Positions 41,153 through 49,434 of a stretch of 64,000 nt of DNA are shown here, in pieces. The stretch comes from JAVBNH01 sp031551635. Its GTDB lineage: Bacteria > Bacillota > Clostridia > Oscillospirales > Acutalibacteraceae. Position numbers and translations under genes: made by a program. The notes under the pieces are model-generated. The model was given only the letters and a program-made list of their open reading frames with translations. It had not been told where the DNA came from and searched no databases. The DNA lies in NCBI GenBank assembly GCA_031551635.1, contig JAVBNH010000004.1:1-64000 (forward strand), read 5' to 3'. Every line of letters starts with the position of its first letter. Position 1 is the stretch's first letter.

Positions 41153-41596
41153 CTACTCCAAAAGCCTTACCTTAAGCTCGTTGATATATTTTCTTGAGAC
41201 ATATACCTTTTTATTGCTGCCTTTAAATTGCACAAGTCCTGAGGAGGAAAAGCTTCTTGTTATTGAGGAAATATAAGAAGTATTGGCAATTGCGGATTTC
41301 GAAATTCGCATAAAATTATCAGGCAGCGTCAGCTCAAGCTCATAAAGCCGTTGCTTGACCTTATATTTTTCGTCTCTGGTGTGAGCAATCACACCGTTAA
41401 TTTCTGTCTCAAAATATAAAACCAAATCCGTCTCAATAAAAAATTCCTCTTTATCCTTGTACATCGGTATTGTAGAGGGCTGGTCAAGGAGGCTGCAGGC
41501 ATATCGGTAAATCTCCGCGCCAAAGGGGTTATTGCTTTTACATTTTATTATAATATCGTTACCGGTATCATCCGAGTTTTCAAGTCTGACTGCCAT
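41153..41596 (-). CDS. stand-alone LytTR DNA-binding regulator
   Basis: A 147-residue protein with a LytTR domain in its C-terminal 95 residues: VLYFETEINGVIAHTRDEKY, LPDNFMRISKSAIANTSYI and VYVSRKYINELK. There is no receiver domain. Such short LytTR regulators usually act with a small membrane partner, absent here. Start ATG after AGGGAGGG. Targets are unknown. Confidence 0.87.
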   Translation of the reverse strand: MAVRLENSDDTGNDIIIKCKSNNPFGAEIYRYACSLLDQPSTIPMYKDKEEFFIETDLVLYFETEINGVIAHTRDEKYKVKQRLYELELTLPDNFMRISKSAIANTSYISSITRSFSSSGLVQFKGSNKKVYVSRKYINELKVRLLE

Positions 41597-41715
41597 TATA
41601 CCCTCCCTCTTTCAACCTAATTACATATAATGTACCACAAATTTTAATGTTTGTGTAGCCTTTTAAGAAAAGATACAAAATATTTTTATCATGCGGCAGA
41701 TTAACCATTTAAAGA

Positions 41716-41744
41716 TTGACAAGCGTCTTTTTATTATATATAAT
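41716..41744 (+). promoter_or_regulatory. consensus promoter of the XRE-cupin operon
   Basis: Perfect -35 TTGACA (41716-41721), 17-bp spacer, perfect -10 TATAAT (41739-41744). Confidence 0.8.
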
Positions 41745-41824
41745 AAACTGGGTTATTAGTATTACAAGGGTTCCGATTTTTTTATAAGTTTTTCGGAATT
41801 TAAGTATTAACGAAAGGTGAAATT

Positions 41825-42403
41825 ATGATGGAAACACGAATTATTCAGATTGCCGAAAGAATTAAAAACCTCAGAGAAATTATGGGTTTTTCCACAATTG
41901 AAATGGCGGAAGCAGTCGGCTGTAATGAAAACGAATATTTAAGCGCGGAAAACGGAGAGATTGATTTTTCATTTACCTTTATTTATAAATGCGCAGATAA
42001 GTTTTCGGTAGATATGATTGAGCTGCTCACAGGCGAAAACCCGCATTTGTCCTTCTATACAATAGTGAGAAAGGGCGCGGGACTGCCAATGAAGCGCCGC
42101 ACCGGATTCAACTATTTCCACCTCGGCGCTATGCTCAAGGATAAGCTTTGTGAGCCCTTCCTTGTTCAGGCTCCGTATATTGAAGGTGTTAATAATGCGG
42201 AAATCGCTCTTAATACACATGACGGGCAGGAGTTTGATTTTGTGATAAAAGGCTCGCTTATACTCAATCTGGACGGGCATATTGAAACGTTGAATGAAGG
42301 TGATAGCGTGCTGTATGATTCCTCACATGAGCACGGTATGATTGCCGCAAATAAAGAAGGCTGCGAATTTCTTGCAATCATTTTAAAAACACCTGAAAAT
42401 TAA
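41825..42403 (+). CDS. XRE-family regulator with C-terminal cupin domain
   Basis: This 192-residue protein has an N-terminal HTH (IKNLREIMGFSTIEMAEAVGCNENEYLSAENG is the two-helix region) and a C-terminal cupin barrel (HDGQEFDFVIKGSLILNLDG, then LNEGDSVLYDSSHEHGM). The cupin likely senses a small ligand. In many anaerobes this gene type is paired with an adjacent AMP-forming acyl-CoA ligase, as here; it probably controls it. GAAAGGTG precedes the ATG. It starts the operon. Confidence 0.88.
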   Translation: MMETRIIQIAERIKNLREIMGFSTIEMAEAVGCNENEYLSAENGEIDFSFTFIYKCADKFSVDMIELLTGENPHLSFYTIVRKGAGLPMKRRTGFNYFHLGAMLKDKLCEPFLVQAPYIEGVNNAEIALNTHDGQEFDFVIKGSLILNLDGHIETLNEGDSVLYDSSHEHGMIAANKEGCEFLAIILKTPEN

Positions 42404-42419
42404 GGAAGGAATGTTATTG

Positions 42420-44060
42420 ATGCTTAATTTAAATCTTAAATATCTCAATGAAGAATATAATCCGGACGGAAGCATAAAAAAATACAGCTTTATCTATCCC
42501 GAAAATTTTAATTTTGCCTATGACATTGTTGACGAAATCGCTAAGGCTGACGGCGGTAAAAACGCGATGATTTGGTGCAACACAAAGGGTGAGGAGCATA
42601 TTTTTACATATGCTGACCTTAAAAAATACAGTGATAAAACCGCTAATATGCTGCTTGAAAAAGGCGTTAAAAAGGGTGACATGGTTATGGTTGTTTTGAA
42701 ACGCCATTATCAGTTCTGGTTCACAATTTTAGCCTTGCATAAAATCGGCGCGGTAATTATTCCTGCTACCTTTATGCTCAAGCCGCATGATGTAACCTAC
42801 CGCGTGAACGCGGCGGGAGTGAAGTTTATCATCTGCACCGGTGAGGGCGAAACTGCGGCTAATATTGACGAGGCGCTGCCGGAATGTCCGAGCGTTATCG
42901 GCAAGCTAATGGTCAACGGCTCGCGTGAGGGCTGGGACGATTTTATGACACTTATGGAGAAAGCCTCAGATAAATTTGAGCGTGTTCCTACTTTAGCTGT
43001 GGAACCTCTTCTTTTATATTTTTCATCCGGCACGACAGGCAACCCGAAAATGGCTCTGCATAATCACACATACGCCTTGGGTCATCTTATAACCGCTAAA
43101 TATTGGCATAAGGTGGATGGCGACAGCCTGCATTTTACAATAGCTGACACCGGCTGGGGTAAGGCTGTCTGGGGCAAGCTGTACGGGCAGATGTTTATGG
43201 AAGCCTGCGTCTTTACTTATGACTTTGATAAATTTGTCGGCGCAGAAATTCTCGGAATGATTGATAAATATAAGATAACCTCACTCTGCTGTCCGCCGAC
43301 CATGTTCAGATTTTTCCTGCTTGAGGATCTCGCCAAATACGACCTCTCGAGCCTTAAATATTGCACAATTGCAGGTGAAGCGCTTCAGCCCGAGGTCTTT
43401 AACAAGTGGAAGGAATACACGGGAATCGAGCTTATGGAGGGCTTCGGGCAGACTGAGACGACTGTCATGATTGCGAACCTTCTAAATACAACACCAAAGC
43501 CAGGCTCGATGGGCAAGCCGGTTCCGCATTATGATATTGATATAATTGACGAGGACGGCAATTCCTGCGTCGCGGGAGCTACCGGCGAAATAGTTATCAG
43601 AACCGACAAGGGAGCCCCCTTCGGGCTATTCACCGAGTATTACAACGCCCCCGAAAAGACTGCAGAGGTTTGGAATAACGGAATTTATCACACCGGCGAC
43701 ACCGCATGGAAGGACGAGGACGGTTATTTCTGGTATGTCGGCAGGACTGATGATGTCATTAAAGCATCCGGCTACAGAATCGGGCCTTTTGAAATAGAAA
43801 GCGTTTTGGCGACACATCCGGCGGTGCTTGAGAGCGCGGTAACCGGTGTTCCCGACCCGACAAGAGGAAATGTCGTAAAAGCTACAATTGTTCTGACTAA
43901 GGATTATTCTCCCTCAGAAGAATTAAAGAAAGAGCTTCAGTTATTTGTCAAGGAGCAGACTGCGCCTTACAAATACCCGCGAATCATTGATTTTGTTGAC
44001 GCTCTCCCTAAAACAGTTAACGGAAAAATTAGACGCGCCGCAATAAGAAACGAGAATTAA
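42420..44060 (+). CDS. AMP-forming acyl-CoA synthetase 1
   Basis: A 546-residue adenylate-forming enzyme: P-loop-like A3 motif LLYFSSGTTGNPKMALH, A5 MEGFGQTETT, A7 YHTGDTAWKDEDGYFWYVGR, and Lys near the C-terminus in KTVNGKIRRAAIR. It matches medium-chain or aromatic acyl-CoA ligases that make acyl-CoA from free acid, ATP and CoA. The ATG at 42420, nine bases after GGAAGGA, is preferred to one at 42411. It directly follows the XRE-cupin regulator. Confidence 0.88.
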   Translation: MLNLNLKYLNEEYNPDGSIKKYSFIYPENFNFAYDIVDEIAKADGGKNAMIWCNTKGEEHIFTYADLKKYSDKTANMLLEKGVKKGDMVMVVLKRHYQFWFTILALHKIGAVIIPATFMLKPHDVTYRVNAAGVKFIICTGEGETAANIDEALPECPSVIGKLMVNGSREGWDDFMTLMEKASDKFERVPTLAVEPLLLYFSSGTTGNPKMALHNHTYALGHLITAKYWHKVDGDSLHFTIADTGWGKAVWGKLYGQMFMEACVFTYDFDKFVGAEILGMIDKYKITSLCCPPTMFRFFLLEDLAKYDLSSLKYCTIAGEALQPEVFNKWKEYTGIELMEGFGQTETTVMIANLLNTTPKPGSMGKPVPHYDIDIIDEDGNSCVAGATGEIVIRTDKGAPFGLFTEYYNAPEKTAEVWNNGIYHTGDTAWKDEDGYFWYVGRTDDVIKASGYRIGPFEIESVLATHPAVLESAVTGVPDPTRGNVVKATIVLTKDYSPSEELKKELQLFVKEQTAPYKYPRIIDFVDALPKTVNGKIRRAAIRNEN

Positions 44061-44102
44061 TAAAAAAATAAATAAATAAGAATAAGAAAAGGGGTATTGC
44101 AA

Positions 44103-45998
44103 ATGGAAATTCTGAATTCACTCGGCAGCTATTTCACCCGCGTTGTCGCGGCGATTATGACATTGGTTTTTTCACTGAGCTTCTTTTTCGGTTACAAACC
44201 GCCTGAGGTCGCACCTGTTCTTGAGGCTGAAGAGGTAGAGATGATGAGCCTTGACGAGGGCTATTCTATTGTTAAAAGCGCATCAGCTTCAACTGTTGAT
44301 AATGTCGCGGCTGATACTCTTCAGAACTACCTATCCCAGATTTGCGGCACAGTTTTCCCGATTATAACAGACACTGCTGCTCCGAGCGGAAATGAAATCA
44401 TTGTCGGAATAACAAACCGTGAAGGTTCACTTTATGACATTGACCGCGCGGCTCTCGGTGACGAGGGAATCCACATCGAAGTAGCGGACGGTAATATCAT
44501 TATCACCGGCGGAGCTGTGCGCGGAACGCTTTATGCTGTTTACAGCTTCCTTGAGAAGTATCTTGACTGCCACTGGTACGCCGAGGATTGCATAGATATT
44601 CCGACAGCCGACACTCTTGAAATCCCCGCTGTAATTGATTATACCTATGTTCCCGCGCTCGCCTTCAGAGAGACTGACTGGCTGAGCCCCCGAAACATAA
44701 CCTATAGTGTCGCGAATAAGCTTAACGGTAAAATTTACAGACCGCTGGGCGTGAATGAGGGCGGCGGAGTCGGGTATGCGGTATATTTCGCCCATTCTCT
44801 TCAGTCGATTTTTACCCCTGATGTTATGGCAGCAAACCCTGAATGCCGCGCTTTAGGGTTCGAGGCTGGTGTTCTTACAGACAGACACCCCTGCCTGTCA
44901 AAGGAAAAAACCTATGAAATCACCTTGCAAAAAGTGCGTGAAGCACTCACAGCGGTACCGGACGCACAGATAGTGACGGTTACTCATCCCGACAATATGG
45001 ATTATTGTGTTTGTGACGAATGCATGGCTGTATACGATGTTGAAGGCAGCCCTGCCGGACTGATGCTTCGTTTTGTAAACCGTATTGCCGACGAAATTAA
45101 GGCTGACTATCCTCAAGTAAAGGTTGATACCTTTGCTTATCAGTATACCCGCAAGGCGCCGAAAATTACTGTACCGCGCGATAATGTTATAGTGCGCCTG
45201 TGTTCAATCGAATGCTGCTTTGTTCATAATTTAGATGACCCTGACTGTGAGAGAAATGCTGATTTCGCAAAGGATATAAGCGACTGGAAGGCAATTTGCC
45301 CGACCTTGCATATATGGGACTATACTACCAATTACGGCAATTTCAACGGACCTTTTAATGATTGGAATGTCCTTCAGCCGAACATGCAGTTCTTTGTCAA
45401 CAATAATGTTGTCGGTGTTTATGAAGAAGGAAATTACTACGCTTCTGTCAGCAACGGCGAGTTTGCCGACCTGCGCTCATACCTCCTCGCTCAGCTTATG
45501 TGGGACAGCGAGATTGATTACCATAAGGCTATGGTTGAGTTCTGCGACGCTTATTACGGTGAGGCAGGAAAAGACATCATGAAATATCTCACCCTCCTCA
45601 TGAACCGCACCGGCGGAAAAGACGGAAAATCAGAGCATCTAAAGATATTTGATTATATGGGCAACGACGGTAACATGCTGCTGAGCCTGGCTGATATTAA
45701 GTACGCGGACGACCTCTGGGCACACGCGAAATCATTGAATCTGACCGCTGAACAGCTTAGGCGTGTCAGGGCTTCTGAGATTTCTTGGAGATACTGGAAA
45801 TCAACAAAGAAGGTCAGTGACTTCAATCCCATTAATCTATATACTGCAAATACCCAGCTTTTCAACGATATGAAGGAGCTTGGAATTTCGAGAATCTCAG
45901 AGAGCGGTCCTCTTGCCGAAAAACCCTTTATGCTTGACGACCCCGGCAGATGGACACCTGATAGACTCCCCGATTTTAATCCCGGTTGGTTCTATTAA
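44103..45998 (+). CDS. secreted DUF4838 glycoside-hydrolase-like protein
   Basis: A 631-residue protein with N-terminal signal/anchor (VVAAIMTLVFSLSFFFG), an alpha/beta N-domain like that of GH20/GH67 enzymes (NEIIVGITNREGS, then GTLYAVYSFLEKYLDCHWYA), and the DUF4838 region from about residue 200 to 500 (VTHPDNMDYCVCDECMAVYD, then LHIWDYTTNYGNF). DUF4838 proteins are thought to be glycosidases, but the reaction is not established. The ATG at 44103 follows AAGGGG. It is 42 bp after the ligase gene and ends with a strong terminator. Confidence 0.78.
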   Translation: MEILNSLGSYFTRVVAAIMTLVFSLSFFFGYKPPEVAPVLEAEEVEMMSLDEGYSIVKSASASTVDNVAADTLQNYLSQICGTVFPIITDTAAPSGNEIIVGITNREGSLYDIDRAALGDEGIHIEVADGNIIITGGAVRGTLYAVYSFLEKYLDCHWYAEDCIDIPTADTLEIPAVIDYTYVPALAFRETDWLSPRNITYSVANKLNGKIYRPLGVNEGGGVGYAVYFAHSLQSIFTPDVMAANPECRALGFEAGVLTDRHPCLSKEKTYEITLQKVREALTAVPDAQIVTVTHPDNMDYCVCDECMAVYDVEGSPAGLMLRFVNRIADEIKADYPQVKVDTFAYQYTRKAPKITVPRDNVIVRLCSIECCFVHNLDDPDCERNADFAKDISDWKAICPTLHIWDYTTNYGNFNGPFNDWNVLQPNMQFFVNNNVVGVYEEGNYYASVSNGEFADLRSYLLAQLMWDSEIDYHKAMVEFCDAYYGEAGKDIMKYLTLLMNRTGGKDGKSEHLKIFDYMGNDGNMLLSLADIKYADDLWAHAKSLNLTAEQLRRVRASEISWRYWKSTKKVSDFNPINLYTANTQLFNDMKELGISRISESGPLAEKPFMLDDPGRWTPDRLPDFNPGWFY

Positions 45999-46014
45999 GA
46001 ATTAACATATTTTT

Positions 46015-46052
46015 GCCGGAGGAATAGTATAAATTCCTCCGGCTTTCTATTT
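46015..46052 (+). terminator. terminator after the DUF4838 gene
   Basis: Stem GCCGGAGGAAT/ATTCCTCCGGC followed by a T-rich tract. Confidence 0.88.
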
Positions 46053-46198
46053 TTATAAAAATTTTAAAAAACCCTTCACAAACATGAAAATATATAGTAT
46101 AATACAAAACGTAACACTATAAAGCTTTAACGCTTTAAAGTGTAATTTCGGGATTTGTTTGTATACTATAATATTATTTATTTGAAAGTGTGAATCTA

Positions 46199-47836
46199 AT
46201 GCCAATTACCGATATTCTAGTCAGAAACGCTGAATTGTATGCTGGTGAAATTGCTCTTGTGGAAATAAATCCGAATAATACGGATGAAAAGCCCCATAAC
46301 TGGAAAGAGGATGGGCTAGTCGAGGCTTCACTCAGCAAATATTACAGAAACGAAATTACATGGAAGGAGTTTGACGAAAAAGCAAACCGTTTCGCTAATT
46401 CTCTTTTGAAGCTTGGGTATAAAAAAGGCGATAAAATCGCAATTCTTTTGATGAACTGTCTTGAATGGCTTCCGGTTTATTTCGGAGTTCTGAAAATGGG
46501 CGGGCTGGCGGTTCCCTTCAATTTCCGTTATGCCAGTGATGAAATAAAATACTGTCTCGATCTCTCTGACGCGTCATTTTTGATTTTCGGCGAAGAATTT
46601 ACCGAGCGGGTTGAAGCAATAAAAGATAATATTCCCGCTGTTAAAAATATTGTTTTTTGCGGCAGCGATTGCCCGGTTTTTGCTCAGGATTACTACAAGC
46701 TTGTTTCTGACGCGGGCTCACAGCCGCCGGATATAAAGCTCACTGATGATGATGAAGCGGCAATATATTTCTCATCCGGTACAACAGGCTTTCCGAAAGC
46801 GATTCTCCATCCGCATAAAAGCCTGATGTACGCTTGTATTACCGAAAACAAGCATCATTCCCAGACGCACGATGATATTTTTCTCTGCATTCCGCCGCTT
46901 TACCATACAGGTGCGAAAATGCATTGGTTCGGCAGCTTTCTCGTCGGCGGCAGGGGTGTTATTCTCAAGGGCATAAAACCCGAATGGATAATCGAAACCG
47001 TACATAAAGAAAAATGCACGGTTGTATGGCTTCTGGTGCCTTGGGCTCAGGATATTCTTGACGCTATTGAGAGCGGTAAAATAGAGCTTAGTAAATATGA
47101 GCTGTCGCAGTGGAGGCTTATGCACATGGGCGCGCAGCCGATACCGCCAAGCCTTGTCAAACGCTGGCAGACGCATTTTCCTCAGCATCAATATGACACA
47201 AATTATGGCTTAAGCGAGTCGACAGGTCCCGGCTGTGTACACCTCGGCGTTGAAAACATTGACAAGGTCGGGGCAATAGGCATACCCGGCTTTTCATGGG
47301 AGGTTATGATAGCTGACGAGAACGGCAACGCTGTTAAAGACGGTGAGGTCGGGGAGCTATATATCAAAGGTCCCGCAGTTATGCGCTGCTACTATAAGGA
47401 CGAAAAGGCTACCGCCGCCACGCTTAAAAACGGCTGGCTCCTGACCGGCGACATGGCAAAACGCGACAGTGACGGCTTTATTTTCCTTGTTGACCGAAAA
47501 AAGGATGTAATTATAACCGGCGGCGAAAATATTTATCCGGTGCAGATTGAGGATTTTTTGCGTACGAATCCGGCGATAAAGGACGTCGCGGTTATCGGTC
47601 TGCCTGAAAAAAGGCTTGGAGAAATAACCGCCGCGATAATCGAGCTTAAGGAAGGCTTTGAAAATATAAAAGAAGAGGACATTAATAATTTTTGTAATGC
47701 CCTCCCTCGCTATAAGCGTCCGAAAAAAATAATTTTTGACAAGGTACCGCGAAATCCTACGGGAAAAATCGAAAAACCCAAGCTCAGAGCAAAATACTGC
47801 AGTGAAACCCTTGTTGAAGCTCAACTTAAAAATTAA
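46199..47836 (+). CDS. AMP-forming acyl-CoA synthetase 2
   Basis: A 545-residue enzyme of the same superfamily as its upstream neighbour but a distinct subtype: A3 motif IYFSSGTTGFPKAILH, then NYGLSESTGPGCVHLG, LTGDMAKRDSDGFIFLVDRKKDVIITGGENIYP and C-terminal NPTGKIEKPKLR with the catalytic Lys. This is typical of fatty-acid or long-chain CoA ligases. Substrate is unknown. The ATG at 46199 lacks a strong ribosome binding site. A convergent terminator follows. Confidence 0.88.
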   Translation: MPITDILVRNAELYAGEIALVEINPNNTDEKPHNWKEDGLVEASLSKYYRNEITWKEFDEKANRFANSLLKLGYKKGDKIAILLMNCLEWLPVYFGVLKMGGLAVPFNFRYASDEIKYCLDLSDASFLIFGEEFTERVEAIKDNIPAVKNIVFCGSDCPVFAQDYYKLVSDAGSQPPDIKLTDDDEAAIYFSSGTTGFPKAILHPHKSLMYACITENKHHSQTHDDIFLCIPPLYHTGAKMHWFGSFLVGGRGVILKGIKPEWIIETVHKEKCTVVWLLVPWAQDILDAIESGKIELSKYELSQWRLMHMGAQPIPPSLVKRWQTHFPQHQYDTNYGLSESTGPGCVHLGVENIDKVGAIGIPGFSWEVMIADENGNAVKDGEVGELYIKGPAVMRCYYKDEKATAATLKNGWLLTGDMAKRDSDGFIFLVDRKKDVIITGGENIYPVQIEDFLRTNPAIKDVAVIGLPEKRLGEITAAIIELKEGFENIKEEDINNFCNALPRYKRPKKIIFDKVPRNPTGKIEKPKLRAKYCSETLVEAQLKN

Positions 47837-47845
47837 TATTTATAA

Positions 47846-47883
47846 AAATGAGGTTAAGAAACTTTATTTCCTAACCTCATTTA
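47846..47883 (+). terminator. bidirectional terminator between convergent genes
   Basis: Stem AATGAGGTTAAGAAA/TTTCCTAACCTCATT with flanking A and T runs. Confidence 0.8.
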
Positions 47884-47895
47884 ATTTAAACAATT

Positions 47896-49200
47896 TTATT
47901 CCGATTCGTTAACCAATATTTGCTCAAGCGTTTGCCTTTTTCTGATTATTTTCGCCGTGCCGTCGCTTTTTAAGAGGATTTCAGCTATCTGGACATGGGA
48001 ATTATAATTGAAAAGCGACATTGACGAGGTGTATGCTCCAGCGCCGCCGACAATAACATAGTCGCATACCTCACAGTCCGCCATTTTTCGCGGAATAATG
48101 TGCCCTGTTTCGTCAAGGCTCTGCGAGTCGCCGCTCTCACAGCAGGTACCGACAATGACTTTTTCAGTGCACCTTGAGAGTTTGTCCGTCATAAATTCGC
48201 TTGAGAGAAGCTCGCCTTTTTGCGAAATAATAAAGAATGGGTGACATGAGCCGTATAAAAGCGGTCTTGTGTTGACCTCCATGCCGCCGTCAGTAATGAT
48301 AAAATCAAAGCCGTCGCCGCCGGTTCTTTTTTTATCGACAACGCTTGTCACAAGAACCGCCGAATTTGCTGCAATATATGTCCCCGGCTCGATTTCCATC
48401 ATCAGTTTCCTGCCGGTTTCCTTGTAAAATTCTTCTATTTTTTTCGTTGCATATTCCCCGAGAGCCTTAATATCAGCCGCGGTTTCATCCGGCATTCTCG
48501 CTTCCTTCAGACCGCCGCCGAAGCTTACGGTATCGCACTGTGGAAAATATTTACTAATAAACGAGAGCTCGCGGTCAATGTTTTCTCTCCATGCCTCGCT
48601 CTCTCCGCCCGAACCGATATGAACATGCACTCCGGTAATCTTAATGCCCATTTTTGCGGTGTATTCAAGGACAGTTATTATATCGTCTATATGAATTCCG
48701 AAACAGGAATATTTGTCGCCGGTGTTGCGGGTGACGCTCTCCCCTGCTCCAACACCCGGATGCAGCCGAACCGACAAATTTATATTGTTATTTTTGGCGA
48801 AATCGCCGATTAAATATAGCTGCCTGAGTGAGCAGGCGTTGTATTTCATACCTTGCAGCATCAAGCTCTCAAGCTCTGCCCTATCCTCACCCAGAGGTAT
48901 TTCTTGAGTTGTCAGCATGATTTTTTTCGGCTCAATACCTGCCATAACAGCTCTTTTTGCTTCATTCAATGAACTCGCGTCAATATACAAACCCTGAGAT
49001 TCAACGATTTTCAGAAAAGTCCTGTTTGAATTTGCCTTCATCGCATATCTTACGTGCAAGCCGAATGCGTTAGGCATACTCATTGCTTCGCGGCATTTTT
49101 TAATCAGGTTTTTTTCGTCATAAAGATAAAACGGAGTTTTATTTTTTCCGGCAATCTCCGCGATTTTCAAAGCATAATTCTCATTAATAAAACAACTCAT
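47896..49200 (-). CDS. PLP-dependent decarboxylase of the LysA family
   Basis: A 434-residue fold-type III protein: PLP lysine in VRYAMKANSN near residue 55, HVHIGSGG, phosphate-binding block SFGGGLKEA, EPGTYIAANSAVLVTSV, catalytic Cys in VGTCCESGDS, and GAGAYTSSMSLFNYN. It decarboxylates meso-diaminopimelate to lysine or a related amino acid. Compared with canonical LysA the spacing is slightly different, so an alternative substrate is possible. It has its own promoter and lies alone. Confidence 0.83.
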   Translation of the reverse strand: MSCFINENYALKIAEIAGKNKTPFYLYDEKNLIKKCREAMSMPNAFGLHVRYAMKANSNRTFLKIVESQGLYIDASSLNEAKRAVMAGIEPKKIMLTTQEIPLGEDRAELESLMLQGMKYNACSLRQLYLIGDFAKNNNINLSVRLHPGVGAGESVTRNTGDKYSCFGIHIDDIITVLEYTAKMGIKITGVHVHIGSGGESEAWRENIDRELSFISKYFPQCDTVSFGGGLKEARMPDETAADIKALGEYATKKIEEFYKETGRKLMMEIEPGTYIAANSAVLVTSVVDKKRTGGDGFDFIITDGGMEVNTRPLLYGSCHPFFIISQKGELLSSEFMTDKLSRCTEKVIVGTCCESGDSQSLDETGHIIPRKMADCEVCDYVIVGGAGAYTSSMSLFNYNSHVQIAEILLKSDGTAKIIRKRQTLEQILVNESE

Positions 49201-49231
49201 AAAAAAACCCCCTGATTAAAAATTTGTTACG

Positions 49232-49292
49232 ATTTTAACACAATCAGTCGTGCTTGTCGACATTTTTCACCCATTTTTGTTTATATAAACAA
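49232..49292 (-). promoter_or_regulatory. promoter of the LysA-like gene with upstream palindrome
   Basis: Minus-strand -35 TCGACA (49260-49255), 17-bp spacer, -10 TAAAAT (49237-49232). A perfect 16-bp palindrome TTGTTTATATAAACAA (49277-49292) lies just upstream and could be an activator site. Confidence 0.55.
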
Positions 49293-49357
49293 GAGTTTTT
49301 TTATTGGAAGTCGCAGTTTGTCATAACTAACAATCTAAAATTTCATAAACGGAAATA

Positions 49358-49434
49358 TTAGTACCTTAGTGGGTTGAAAGCTCAATACAAAACACGACTT
49401 GGGTTGTGGGCTTGGCAAGCCAAGCCCACGTTAG
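49358..49434 (+). repeat. 77-bp intergenic repeat, copy E
   Basis: Begins TTAGTACCTTAGTGGGTTG and ends CCCACGTTAG. It is the only copy antisense to its neighbours; its last bases provide the TAA stop of polA on the other strand. The hairpin is perfect. Confidence 0.93.
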
